Part shown: piece by piece, positions 1 to 12,600 of the stretch
Position numbering within the stretch: position 1 is the stretch's first letter
Layout: each line of letters opens with the position of its first letter
Source: Setaria digitata
Taxonomy: Eukaryota; Nematoda; Chromadorea; Rhabditida; Setariidae
Length of the DNA: 64,000 nucleotides
Reading direction: 5' to 3'
Assembly: GCA_003640385.1 (NCBI GenBank)
Contig: RCAB01000001.1
Coordinates: forward strand, 1,054,001 to 1,118,000
Notes under the pieces: model-generated
What the model was told of the DNA's origin: nothing
What the model saw: only the letters and a program-made list of their open reading frames with translations
Databases searched by the model: none
Translations under genes and position numbers: made by a program

Positions 1-395
1 TGCCACACGTTATTAGATCCTTGGTAATGAATTTTTTTCTTTATAACGCTTTATATCTAATATTCACTGTTTATTCCCAATTCGTTTACTTTTACAGCGC
101 TGGTAGGTTTATGTGATTTCTAGTCTGCGTGGACACAAAGCTTTTGTTTATGTTCATTATTTCGTTTTTCTTCCTAATGTGTCTTTATTTTTTGTGCGTT
201 CGTGTTTTTTTGTATTATTCGACTGTATGTCAAAAAAGGGAAAGTCTTTGATAAGGAACTAAAAGATATTCAGTAAAGTGTGTTCAGTCATCTATCTCTA
301 GTGGCTAAAATTCATTTCTCAGATCTATGGGACATATTAATCAAGTATGATTTCAACTTTGCAAAGCTCTTCATTGACTCTCCTTTTAAATTGGT
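1..395. other. Sequence beyond the last visible bestrophin exon
   Basis: No convincing coding exon was found on either strand. It holds possible minus-strand AATAAA signals (TTTATT on the plus strand near 184). It is either 3' UTR and flank of the bestrophin gene or part of an intron leading to exons outside the window. Confidence 0.4.
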
Positions 396-2996
396 TCATA
401 ATTTTTCAAAGGATCCGGAAAAAACACGACTCGATGGTGGGCATGAATTCGGCACCACATTCCGACATACATCAACGATACATAGACCAGTCTGAAAATC
501 GTTTAATACTTATTAAGAATTAAACATTTGAAGGAATTTTGCAGTGGAAGGTCAAACTTGTTGTTAATTAGATGAATACATAAGAAGGTCGCGAACGCTG
601 ATCACACACTCCCTACTGATATGTCGATATGAAGTAGGTTTTCTAAAGTTTAACTGGTTTGTTGATTTCAACTACTGATTTTGGAGGTTTTAAAACATGC
701 GCCTGCGTTAATCTCTTGATTTCTAATAATGCAGCCAGTGTTGTCCGAGGATTTAACCGTGTGGGGTGGTTTCCGTGGAGTTCATGTATTGTATATTCTA
801 ATAAATATTTCGTTCAGTGGGAGAACACACGGCGAGATTTTTATCGATGAAAAAGTTGCACTCCAAGTCGTCATCATCTTCGCCAAACGAATTGAGTAAA
901 TTCATTGCAACTTTCATCCATCCAACATAGAACAAAAATTCGACCATTGTCATCACGGGCAATACAATATCGAACTGTAAACAACTGATGACCAATGTGC
1001 TTCCAAGTAACAATAAAATATCCCTCTGTTCATAGTTGCAATTGTATTCTAATATTCTGTAGATGTATTTTCGGATTAAAATTTTTTGTAATCTCGCGAT
1101 GCTCTCAAAACTTCATTGTTACTTCACTATTTTAATTACTGATGATAGAAGTAAACGATGCCAAGAAAATAGTTCACGATATTTACTGTCATGTTTTGAA
1201 AATAATCAAATGTGACTTACATGAAATTCCAAATCGTTCTGAGTTGTTGGCAGGAAATGTTGCCTCGCAAAAAGGCATACGATAAAGTAGAAGTAGACGG
1301 ATATAGTTATCACCTGAAGTTTATCAGAAGCTTACCGACGAATGTGTCCCGCAACAGAGATTGTATGTGAGTGAATATTGCGCCTCGTATGAGCGGAAGC
1401 CGAAGTTCTGTGAAAGTCGATGAAGCGTTGCAAAGTTAAATGAAAAAAGAGCGGTCTGTATCTTCATGCTTTATTTACAAACGATTTTGGAAAACTGATC
1501 CAGTGATTAGCGGACTAGCAATAGAGTAGCATGTTTTTTATTTTTTGATTTTGCTTCAAAACTACTGATTTTAAAGTTTTCTTAGTTATCATCTAATTAG
1601 GATAAGGGAAAAGATACGGTTTGTTAGAGTACCTGTGGATAGACTAAAGGAAGAGGCACCCAGTCGTAATTTGATAGTGTCTGTAGACATTCTCTGAAGG
1701 CTTTCAGTTCCTAAAAGAATGAATTGCTTGCCGAAATTGTCTCTTGAAATACAGAAGGGTAATATAATACTGACATCGATAAGTTTACTGGTTTCTAAAT
1801 CGTTCTTCACTTTACCACTCCTTCGAGCATTTAACACGTGCGTCATTGACCAAGTTATTGGCAGCCAATACTTGTCGTATGACAGCTCAAGGCTCTCGAA
1901 CTTCTCCAGCTCTTTTTTCGTCATAAACCCTAAACACAAATTGCTTGATCGCAAAGATATTTAGTAGTTGAAGATGCATGCACCCTTCATCTCAACATTC
2001 AGTTCTAAAGCATTGAAATCACAGCTACCTGCTTCCACTAAGCTAATCATCGTTGGAAAACGTTTCCGAATGCGTACACTGATATTTCGAAGTACTAAAC
2101 ACTGTGCCAAACAAGCATTTCGGACAATAGTTCGGCGACACATTCGAGACTCTTCATCCTCACCCTGTATGGATCCACTGACAAATAGGGCCAAACTGAA
2201 TTAATTTTAATTATTTGTGAGAGAAATTAGTACAGCAAACGATTGGAATGAGAAATTAGTTTTAAATCAAGCAGCAATGCTTCTGTTTTTCGCCAAATTA
2301 TTTTTAGATGAATGAAAATGAGCTTCCAATTTTACTAATAAGTACTCTGCTTGTAATCAAAAGCATAACTGAACCTCTCTATGAATCCCATATTTTGGAG
2401 CAAAACATTCCATCGAGTTGCAACAGACGATACAAAGAAGCCAAGAATGAATATTAAATTACTGCGATTCAGATATCTCCCGAAATAAACCGCAGTTCGC
2501 TTGAAAATGCTGAAATACTACTGTTTTCAATGAATGAAATTCAGCTGAATGTTGCTGATCCATTCTAACACTTCTTTAACACATTTAGTGGTATACTAGA
2601 ATGGACAGCACCAAAATTATCCTCCAGTTCGTTTGCTTGAATGATTTATATAAGATCACCAAACAGTAGTAAACCCAACACTTCATAACAAAAAATGTGT
2701 GTTTTTATCACAAAATATTATCAGCATAAAATACTAATCTTTAATATAAGTTAGAATAAATCTCTTTTGGCTGCTTCATATTTCAAAGTCTAAAAAGTTC
2801 AAAAAGTGGACCTTTCGACTTGCTGACTCATAAACCACCCTGATTTATAATAACAAGTGACAAGCAGATACAAAACTGTCCAAATAAATAATTCTTTTAA
2901 AACAATTTTCCATATGCTGGCTTTCCAGCGAAATAGCAGTTTCAGGAATGCAAACACAGATGCCGTGGAAATATCTAGGTTGTAAGATAAAACCAT
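396..2996 (-). CDS. Bestrophin-family calcium-activated anion channel, 3' end uncertain
   Basis: Bestrophins form pentameric Ca2+-gated chloride channels in the plasma membrane. Exons (minus): 2996-2812, 2509-2375, 2195-2029, 1929-1775, 1710-1633, 1313-1221, 974-831, 491-396; all join in phase, giving about 350 residues. Family marks in order: start [27 protein letters not shown], the neck helix [63 protein letters not shown] and the Ca2+-clasp string FGEDDDD followed by FFIDKN. The usual RWW is reduced to RW. The last exon reads GLCIVDV, then about 25 unfamiliar residues to a stop at 396. A strong donor (GTATGT) follows GLCIVD at 470, so the true 3' exons may lie left of this window; the conserved post-clasp segment with P-Y-T is not visible in 1-470. 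Head to head with ess-2. Confidence 0.92.
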
Positions 2997-4036
2997 ATTT
3001 TTGCTTCCTAGAATAGACCAATCGACGAGTGGAATAATTGTGGGATGAGTCATTGGTGTGAAGCTCTTGTATAATTAGGCTTAGGAATCTGACGTCGTGT
3101 GAGACAACTTCATAAGCTACTTATCTGAGAAGCTGCTCAGATACTGTAAAAAAATATGGTTTTTAAACGCCGGTTATAATTCATATTGCCACGATATTTC
3201 ACTCACCAAATAAGATAAAAACACAGGAAGCGAAGCATCAGCGAAAAGCAACTTAAAGTCCATTTTCAGTTAATCGAAGTATACTGTTGCCTGCTGTGCA
3301 AACATTTTTTTATTGCATGTTTTCCAATGCTTCGTCAGAAATAACTCATGCACATTTAGCAGAAACAAGAAAGTGAAAACACTCACTTCCAACAGTAAAA
3401 ATTTTAAAAACAAAAAATTTCTTGCTCGTTTCAGAGTTCCACCCAAGTTATGGTTATAAGATATTATAACATATTCATACAAGAACAATGATTGGAATTA
3501 TAAGCTTAAGTTTTTTGATTAATATTTCGTAGAGAGCTAAATGTACGCTAACGAAATGGTACTTACGTTAAATAGAAATAATTACCGTAACTCCCTTTCA
3601 CATTTCTCGAGCATTTTTAGAAAGCCTATACTGTCAAATGCATATATATGGTTAGATGATATATCTTCCTACTTACATTTATTTATGGAAAAACATAAAA
3701 ATTATTTCACATAATTGAAACACTCTTGGACAGTCAATGAAGTTTTCGAAAGATGTCTGAGGGTGAGACGAATTTCCTGCACGTCACCAAATCCTGCAGC
3801 AACACTCTCTCGAATACAGCCACGGCATGATTCAATACCGTGTAGGTTTTAATTACAAACGTTGCAATTCTTCTAATAACGACTTCTCGAGTAGTATCCT
3901 CTGCAGAAGCTAGCTACTTTTCCATTAAGTACTGCAAGCGCCTGCTCTTTATCAAATAGTCCGTTGGACGAAACAATTTCATAATGTGCCATGCTAATGA
4001 GGTTGAAATAATTTGATTGATATAGTAAGATGCGAG
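2997..4036. promoter_or_regulatory. Divergent intergenic region, bestrophin / ess-2
   Basis: About 1.04 kb separates the two start codons, which face away from each other. It should contain both promoters. No coding exon is recognised; short ORFs here have no family match that I can see. A possible trans-splice acceptor (gatatag ending at 4025) lies 11 bases before the ess-2 ATG. Confidence 0.5.
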
Positions 4037-7000
4037 ATGATTACTCCGGAGTTCGGGACACCGACATCCTTCGATGACGCTGATCGAGCGGTCTCTTTCC
4101 CGCTGCAGAAGTTGCAAAGTTCGAAGGTAAGTTATTCTCCATTACTCCTATTACCTCACTTAGTGTGTGTTTTCGTGGCAGCTTTCTAAACATGCTTGAC
4201 GCAGCAACATGTAAAGAATCTCGCAACTCTTCGTCACTATCTCTGCTCCTTATGGGTGCAGTACATAAATTTGTGGAGGATTTGTCGGACAAATCATTCC
4301 TCTCTAACGTGATATGACTGTGCTTCAGTGAGAGAAGTCGGTAGCAAGTTATTTTGCTGTTTTCTAGGTGGTAGTTCTTGGCGCCAAGAAATTGGAGACT
4401 GGGAAAGAGGTCCGTGTTGTATTACCGGAAGAAAAATATCTGGGACGCCTTCAGGAAATCATCGTAAGGGATTATTTTCCTGAACTGCCAAAATTAAAAG
4501 TATGTTTTTTTTTTAATCAAAAAATATTTCTCATTGAAAATCACTCATACTTCTGAAAGATAATGCATTCTTTCCATGATTCAGCTATCTTCGGAATCTT
4601 CCGAAAATAATTCTTTTAGGCTCAGAGGGAGTACTTAGATGCAGTCGCTGCTAATGATCTGACGAAGATTCGCGAGCTACAACTGCGTTATAGTACGAAG
4701 CGTACCATTCGACGTACCTCACCTATAGTTACAGTCAATAGTCCGGGTGTGTTTGATTCCAATACACCTGGACCGAGCTTTTCATATGCAGAATCCAAAG
4801 TAGAAAAAAATGATGAAAGGACCGTCATAAAAGTAAAAATTTAATCAGACATCGCGTTTTTTTTTTTTTTAATTATTTATCCATAATTCCATTCAAACAA
4901 AAACATTCCTAAGAAAAGGAAATTTTCTTTACTGAGAGAACTAAAATTACAGCTAAATCTATTTTTGCTACCTTTGCAAATTAATAAAATTAATGAAAAA
5001 CATTAGTGTTGTTATAAAATTATTTTTATGGTACTATTTACTTGTAGAGGAAAAGAACCCAAGAAGAAAAGCTTACAGTTGATACTTACTTGAATAAATT
5101 CACCTCTGAGGATAATGCTTCATTCGAAGAACTTGCACTACTGCATAAAAAGAAGGAGCAGATCCGTAATAGTTGGATGTATGAAGCGGAAAAAAAACAC
5201 AATGAACAGTTCGTTACTCGAGGCAATGAGTTAGTGAAGGCTGCTGATGAGCAGCTCATGATCTCTTCAGCTCCGGGAGCCACTGAAAGTACTTTATTTT
5301 TATTTTATTAACATTTATAAATTTGTTTTTTTTTTTCAAACTTATCATTTGCAATACTAGCAAATATAACATATGTTACATAACGAATAATTTGATATGA
5401 AAGGGTGCGACTTTATTTTGAGGTAAGTTCTCTCACTTTGTATTCTCCTTACTTATTATTTTTAGAAATAGAACACTTGGGAAGAGTTTGCATATTCCAT
5501 TCGTAATAGTATATTTTTGGAAACTGTTACTGTGGTCTTTATCGAAGAGAAATATTATTCATTTCAGAAAAACCTAAAGAGCTTGATAATTGGTCTTATA
5601 AAGCGCGAAATATTGTACATTTTCATCCTGAAGAAGCACCGTTGACACTGGAAGAACATCTTCAAAGGGAGAAAGCAAATCAACGAATCATAAACAAAAG
5701 CGCTACCCGTTTTCCAGAAATGATTAAGGAAAAAAGACAGGTATTTTTGATTCTTCTTCTGGACTGCTGCAGCAAGCTGTTGTGTAAAAAATGAATCATT
5801 TATTCATTGCAGATCACAGCAATGAAAGGAGCGTCACAACAGGTATCAGTGAATCCAGGAAAAGTAGATATAACAGGACGTGAGGCTGTACATAAAGCTG
5901 GTGCAATGGAATTGATTGGCACACCGTCACCAGCTCCAGGTTTTTTTTTTTTTTTTTTTTCATTTACCGTTGAAAGCAACGAGATTTTTGTAATTCCGGT
6001 CTGGAATTCTTTGGTGCGAATAAAATTCATTTGATGCTTTGTGTTAAAAGATCGCATTAGGTTATTTTTGTGCTAGATGATCTGCCTTATTTTGCAACTG
6101 ATTATTCCTGCTATGGAAAGTTCTTTTTTTTTGGGAGACCAGTCAGTTGCTCGTGTTCTTTCCTTTTGTTACCAGTAACAGTTTTAGGTTTCTTCATAGA
6201 TATTTACTTGCGTAATGAAGTTCATTTTGTAGTCTATTTATCATATTATTTTTATTCAAGGGAATGAAAATTAATGAAGACTAATGAACATATATATTAT
6301 ATGTGCATAAGGTAATATATGTTTAAGTGTTTGTTGTATTTTAATTTTGAAATGCGTAATTTGAGGTGTTGATGAATCGCCATTTATGACATGGGGTGAA
6401 ATCGAAGGGACGCCATTTCGACTTGACGCTTCAGATATGGCTACTTCAGCTTCAGCTCCTGCTTTTAAGGTTAGTAATGCTGACAAACAACCAGTATTAT
6501 TCTTAAATAATTTATTTTTCTGTTGACATTTTTAATTTTCTTACCGAAATGCTTTTCTTAAAAATAACTTAACAGATACCTGAAATGCCGGTTCGGGAAA
6601 AGATTGCTCAAAGTATAGCTGAAACAATTGCAAGACGTTATCATGATAAACGAAAGATAGCCATGCGACAAGTGGAGAAGCATCATACGTCAGTTCTTTT
6701 ATTTTAGTCTGTTATTGTTTTTCTTTGTTTCAGATAATATTTTAGATAAATAGAATGTTTATTTGCTCTTTACGGGTGTCATCAAAATGCATAAGTGGTA
6801 AGGATTTTTGATGTAAGAATAATTACCAATCGTTGTAGAATCCTAATTGATGCATAATATACAAGATGGTGAGTGATTTGGAGTCTTCACCTCAACAATT
6901 AAAAGGTCGGATATGGTATGTCGGATAGATGATTTTCAGTAATTTTAGAAAAAAAAAAACACCACTCATTTTAGCAGAACACCCAGTTTTGGTTCTATTC

Positions 7001-7807
7001 GGACTTCTGAAAAGCTTACTACGATGTCTCCTGCTGCAAGGCGTCTTGCAGCACATGGACTTGGAATCCGGTTGAGCTCAGATAAGGAGTGGAAGATCAA
7101 TTATACACCTTCACCGTCAAGGTAAACTATTGGGATTTAAAAAAAAAAAAAAAAAAAACTCTTCAACGAAGTTTCTATTTCGCCAAAATGATTTAGCTTT
7201 TTCAAGTGTTAAGTCGTTTTTACTCTTTTTGAGCTTGATAAAGAAGTTAGGCTTCGTGTTTCAAAAACACGCATACAACCAGGTTTCTTTAGACAATGTG
7301 GAGCATTTTTCGGAGATTAGCAATGAGCAGAATGTGATACTCCAAACACTTGTTTACTAATTCGTTCCATTTCCTAGAAAAGTTATTTAATATTTGAAGA
7401 AACAAAAAGTGTGGTTGCGCATGATTACTGTGTGTCATTAGATTTTACCCGAAATTTGTTTGGTCATCATGAGGGTTTATTTTTGGAAAGTTTTTGTATC
7501 CAGTGATCAACTAGACTGATTTATCCATCATGTCCATCTGTCAACGGCCTCAGAGGATGTAGCATGGATTTAAAATGAGTTTAGCTCTTTGCTACTAGGA
7601 AAACATTTCAGGACGTCGCATCCCATCTGTTTGACCGGTACTCCAGGTTCATTGCAACTACTGAAGAAAACACCGAAAATAAATGCAGAGAGTGTTAACA
7701 CTTCTCCGAATACCAATTCATCTATAACTGATAATTTGCTCACTTTTGGACAGTCAAGTATCAGTGCTGTGAAAAAAATTCGCCCATCTGCAGTGGATTT
7801 CTTCTAA
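4037..7807 (+). CDS. ess-2: ESS2/DGCR14 spliceosome-associated protein
   Basis: ESS2 (Es2/DGCR14/Bis1 family) is a nuclear protein of the catalytic spliceosome. Exons: 4037-4126, 4368-4499, 4620-4832, 5048-5288, 5568-5740, 5813-5939, 6366-6469, 6576-6688, 6975-7121, 7612-7807, all in phase, about 511 residues (human about 476). Shared blocks: YLGRLQEIIVRDYFPELPKL, then REYLDAVAANDL, KFTSEDNASFEEL followed by WMYEAEKKH, NWSYKARN, GTPSPAPGVDESPFMTWGE, AAARRLAAHGLG-type helix after TMSP, and the closing ITDNLL near residue 480 with terminal AVDFF. The start MITPEFGTPTSF is the first in-frame ATG of an exon with a perfect GTAAGT donor. Exon 9 has tandem acceptors (6974 and 6977), so one residue is optional. 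A polyadenylation signal lies at 7840-7845. Neighbour cdk-12 also acts in co-transcriptional RNA processing. Confidence 0.94.
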
Positions 7808-7839
7808 TATTTTATGATCCTGCGCATAATTCGTTACTG

Positions 7840-7845
7840 AATAAA
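7840..7845 (+). terminator. ess-2 polyadenylation signal
   Basis: Canonical AATAAA 33 bases past the ess-2 stop codon, the expected position for a short nematode 3' UTR. Confidence 0.7.
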
Positions 7846-9621
7846 ATCTTATTGTAGTTTGTAGGTTGTATTTGGCATTGTATCTCTTGAACCTAGTGGT
7901 ACTTAAATGTAAATGTTAAAAAGGAGCGTTGTTGCTGTTGTGGGGTTAGATCGCTATATTCTCATTTGGCATTTTGTGCTAGTCATGAGAAAAGTTGGCA
8001 TGTTGCTGAGCGTGTTTTAGGGGGAAGGAGATTGGCATGCTGAGTGCCTTAGGTTAATAGTCCAAGTAGCCACTGATGTAGACGGCAGTAGCTGGTTCAC
8101 GTAGTTAAGTATAGAGAACTGGTGACGGGTTAGCGACCGTTACCCCAGTGACGTGTGTGCTCATGCACCATCGATCCGGCAGCATAAGGTTCGCCAGGCT
8201 CTATAAATCAGTGATAGACAGGAGATGTCATCGTTTCTGCTTGCAGCATCGCAACCAGTACGTTGCTTGTCATCCCAGTATGAAGGGTGTGGATGGCATC
8301 GGGTGTTACATTGCGGGTGTGCGTCGTTGATGGTCTTGGTTGGTTGCTTCTGCTACTGCTGGATCGTTGTATTGATCGGCTGAGTTTCCTTCCACTGATG
8401 TAGTGAGATTCGTTCCGTTCATGCGAATTTCCTGTTCTGATTGAAGCGCCCGCCCAGTTCCAGATGAGCATTGCATTGGATGCTCATTCTGAAGAGGGCT
8501 GTTGCAGCTGCATTTTCTCGACAAATGAGTAATGATTTTCAGGTTTACGAAAGGTTGCTTCTGTTAAATTTTGATTCTAATCATGTGAGGTTCAACAAAC
8601 CAGTTATTTCTCCTTCCTTTTCCTTTCTTGTCNAGAATCATGTGAGGTTCAACAAACCAGTTATTTCTCCTTCCTTTTCCTTTCTTGTCTCCATGAAAAC
8701 AGAAGCTCAGGACCGTCTTACTGATCGAACTCCTCCTTCGAGTTAATCTTCAGTTTACTATTCAGTGTAACATGCTGTCCTGCTGTGTGAGTTCATGACA
8801 TACTCATTCTTGGGTTGTTGTTTGTTGAAAATCTGCCTGTTCCTGGCCACTTTTTCATACTATAGATACGGTGACACAACTGAAAAATATTTTGTATTTT
8901 TAATGATCAGAAGTGCTAAGAGGAGAGGGGAGAGACAGCCGTCGTCGTACACAACTCACAACTCAAATGTACTTATTATCCTTTCTTTGCAAAGAATTTT
9001 GAGACAAAAATTCATCGCTTTCTACCAGCTTTAAAAAAACCCTCGAATGCTGATTCCAGTCCGAAAAGAACCTTTAAGATTCATCGATGTGAGAAGTACA
9101 TCTTATATTTTGTGTGATTTTTCTTACAGACTAATTACTCCACTTTTCAATAACACATACTGCTCTGCTTTTTTCCGTAGTTTGCTACAACGATATACCG
9201 TACGGGCCTTTAACAAAAACGAAAAATGGAATGTAATATCATTTGCCATCTCTTAAGTTATTTATGTTTGTAGCATCGTAATCCTTATCAGCCGTTTCTG
9301 ACTTGACTTAGTGTAGTTTTGTAATATCTACTTTTGAGGGGAAGAACTTTCGTCGGAAAAACTCAAGCTATGGGATTCGGAAATCTGGAATCAAATTTGC
9401 ATATACCTGAGCCCGAATCACTTTCGTCGTGCACTAATCGCTGATGAGAAGAATTTAAGATGTTCAAAATGTTATTTTCTTGCTATGCATAATTTGGTTC
9501 ATGACTGCTAAACATGTAATCGTCCAGTGAGATCTAGTCGACTTAGCCGTTCAATATTTTTTCTGAAGTAGGTCTAAATTTCATCGATTTTAGAGCTTAT
9601 TAAACAGAACCGTAATGTTAT
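7846..9621 (+). other. Intergenic region ess-2 / cdk-12
   Basis: About 1.8 kb between same-strand genes. It contains a stretch (about 8000-8530) visibly richer in G+C than its surroundings, with open frames on both strands but no recognised protein, and the assembly duplication at 8579-8689. A possible trans-splice acceptor (ttttag ending at 9593) precedes the cdk-12 ATG. Confidence 0.5.
8579..8689. repeat. Exact 54-base duplication flanking a single N (assembly join)
   Basis: Bases 8579-8632 are repeated exactly at 8636-8689, separated by three bases of which the first is N (8633). This is the signature of two contig ends joined without collapsing their overlap, not of a biological repeat. 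The open frame that reads through it on the plus strand is therefore not reliable. Confidence 0.85.
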
Positions 9622-12600
9622 ATGATGGTATACAAAGAAACGGACCGTTTGCCGGAAAGCAAGAGTAAGCTCAGCGGGCCTGAACAAAGTAGTAAAGGTT
9701 AGTTTCCTCGACACTATAATTTTTAGATGATATCAGTACAGTTAAAAACATTGTTTTTTTTTTCCATTGGTGACTTGAGTTATTTTAATCTTTATATTGT
9801 TAAAAACTTCTAGAAACACACTGTTCATCTCCTTCGTGCAGCAATAAGAGTGAAGAACTAAGTGAAGCAAGTGGTGGTAGTCCAACAACAGGAAATTTTC
9901 GTCATAGCCGACAGTCAATGCATTCTATAAAAAAGAAAGAAAAATATTCAAAGGATCGAGAAGTATCGTCAAAAAAACGACGAAAATCGGTGTCACCGTC
10001 ATTTCAACACAGTCGGTTAGTTTATACTGTCATTCGAATTACCGTTAGAATATTTGCACTTTATTTCAATTTAAAAGAGGAGCGCAGTTGTGAAAAACGG
10101 CATTCATGCCGCTTTGATCACAATCCATTTTCCATTTAAGTCTACCGAGCTGCAACTATTCTTGTCGATGCATACAGGGTTTTTTTTTTTTTTTTTTTTT
10201 TTTAAAAATAGAGTTATTTTGTTCTTAACTTAAGTCGCATTATTGTTTAATTTCTGATCAAAAGCGGTCAGATTTTTGTTATGACATGAAGTTTAGTGGT
10301 AGTTCAAGGTGATATCCTTTCATTTAATGATTAAAAGTGAGATATTTCGCAGAAAAAATGGAGCTAAACTGATCAAGTGCCAAAGTAAAAATTAAGCTAC
10401 AGGTAGAATAAAAAACAGCAAAATTTTCAATGGAATCAGTTCAAATCAAGTGCCTTTGTGTAATTATTGTTTATATTAATTTGACTCCCTAAAAATTCAT
10501 GATGTGCAAGAGTTAGACCATGTCAAATTGTAAAGTTTCCACTTTTGAAAATGAGTGGCTGGTGATAGAATCTTTTTTCATTGGTCATTCTCATTGTTAC
10601 TTCAGAAGGTCGAGATCAAAATCTGTTTCGCGTAGTCGAAAAAGAAGGCGGTCTCCTTCGCAAGCTGCAAATGGCAAAGTAAGAGAGCATGAACGCCGTT
10701 CGGATCACAGAAAAAGTGATACACGTAGAGACTTGATTCAGACAAACAGGCGTAGTAATCAGGGCAGGTAATTTCTGGTTCAGCTCAGTCGTCTGATTTC
10801 CTAGAGACTAAATAATAAGAGAATTATTTTTAATGTTGCTGTGCTTTTTCTTCGAGGCTATTTTCTGGTAGTTGGCAGCTTTCTTGGACAAAATATGCTC
10901 TTACGGATATTTCTATTTTTTTTTTAGAAAGTACCTTCTTTCAATAAGATTTCCTTGATTTATTGTTAATGACTATGACTATCGCAGACGTCGTCGTAGC
11001 CCACAAAGATCGTCCAGACGTTCAGATAGAAGAGAGGGACGTCGTAAACGGAGTAGAAGTCGGTCGAGCATATCCAGTTCTAGTTCATCTGATACTACAT
11101 CATCAAGTATGAATGAGTAAGTTCTCCTTGTCTAATATGTTTAGGAAACGATCACTGTTGCTCAAAGTCATAGATTTGAACCAAATTTTAGAATGCGTAT
11201 GAAATCATCACTTTTGGGTGAAATTATGACAAGGCATCATGACAAGAGAATCGATAGGACTACGAAGGAATGGAAGGAAAAACGACATAGACGTAGTCCA
11301 CCATTAAAGAAACGTCCATCACGAAGACGTGTGCCATCGTCCGATTCATCGACGTCATCTTCGGGTCGCAGTCCTCCACCCTCTGTAAACTTTAAACAAT
11401 TGATAAGTTGTACGACTGAATTATATATATGTATATGATTCAATTCTTTCAGGGTATTTTAGACTCTGTTAACACCAACATAAGAACAAGAAATGACATA
11501 TGTTCATCTGTATTGCAGGCATCAACGTTAGTAGTGCCACCGCCTCCACCACCACCAATTCGGGTTATACCGGCAAGTGTTCCTCCACCAACGGCACCTT
11601 ATATGCCGACTGTACCAACTTTTATACCACCACCACCAGCTCCAATTGGTATGGATCCAAACGCATATCAAGTAGCAATGGCAACTTACACTGCCCAGTA
11701 TGGATATGCTGGTCAAGTAAGCTTCTTTTAGTACTTTTTTCTTTTAGAAATACTGTTGCTAAAGTCTGTGGTACTTTTTTTTATCTGAGTTTCGACACAT
11801 ATTTTTTTTCAGATGGCAGCCTTTACTATACCGCCACCTCCCTATTCACAGCCTCCACCCATACCGCCTCCTCCAATTGCACCGAATCCGATCTTACCGC
11901 CTCCTCCTTTACCACCCATGCCTTCTTCTATGCCACTACCGCCTTGTTTGCCCGTTAATACATCGCAGCCTCCTCCACCTGCACCTCCTACATTACCAAA
12001 TCCAAATCTTGTATCATCAGTAGCTACAGCTCATCCAATACAGCGCGATGCCTCTGTGACTCCCGTTGCACCCCCGCCAGCTCCTCCACCAATGCCTCCT
12101 CAACCTAAGCGGACATTTATACGACCTCTGTAAGTGGTGTATCATTTACTCTCTTACCCTTAATTTCAACAAACAAAATGGATCGATCGATTAATCTCTA
12201 TTATAGCGATCAATACCTCACTTCGCAAAACTCTTTATTCTGTTTTGTCGCAAAGTTAATGTATCTGTTAATAATTAGTTGCTCAGTTTTGCGAACATTT
12301 CTCACCTTATTCGTATTGACATTTTATGAAACTGAAATTAATGAAATTAATATTATATTAAAAATACTAAGGATAGTGTATTAAAACGCCTGAGATTGCC
12401 AAAATATTGCAGTGTATTAAACAAACGCTTGAAATTGCGGGAAGACCCGGAGAATTGGGGTTGCTCAACAGTGGAAAAATATGAAATCAAAACCCAAGTA
12501 GGTGAAGGTACTTATGGACAAGTATATAAAGCGCGTGATAAAATCACCCGTAAGTTTTTCACATTGTCAATACCTTGATATTAGAGCTAGTGCTGTATTC

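Noticed and set aside
4041..4292. Minus-strand 83-codon ORF opposite ess-2 exon 1
   Set aside because: It overlaps the ess-2 first exon and promoter antisense, matches no family, and the plus-strand exon has a perfect donor and joins a conserved protein.
7855..7885. let-7-like string (gtaggttgtat) in the ess-2 3' flank
   Set aside because: The let-7 seed is not present and no precursor hairpin is apparent; it is a short chance match.
8471..8746. 91-codon ORF crossing the N at 8633
   Set aside because: It reads through an assembly join and a duplicated segment, so it is an artefact.
11500..11958. 152-codon ORF in a second frame of the cdk-12 proline-rich exons
   Set aside because: Repetitive proline codons keep the shifted frame open (Thr/Ser-rich); the conserved kinase frame explains the sequence.
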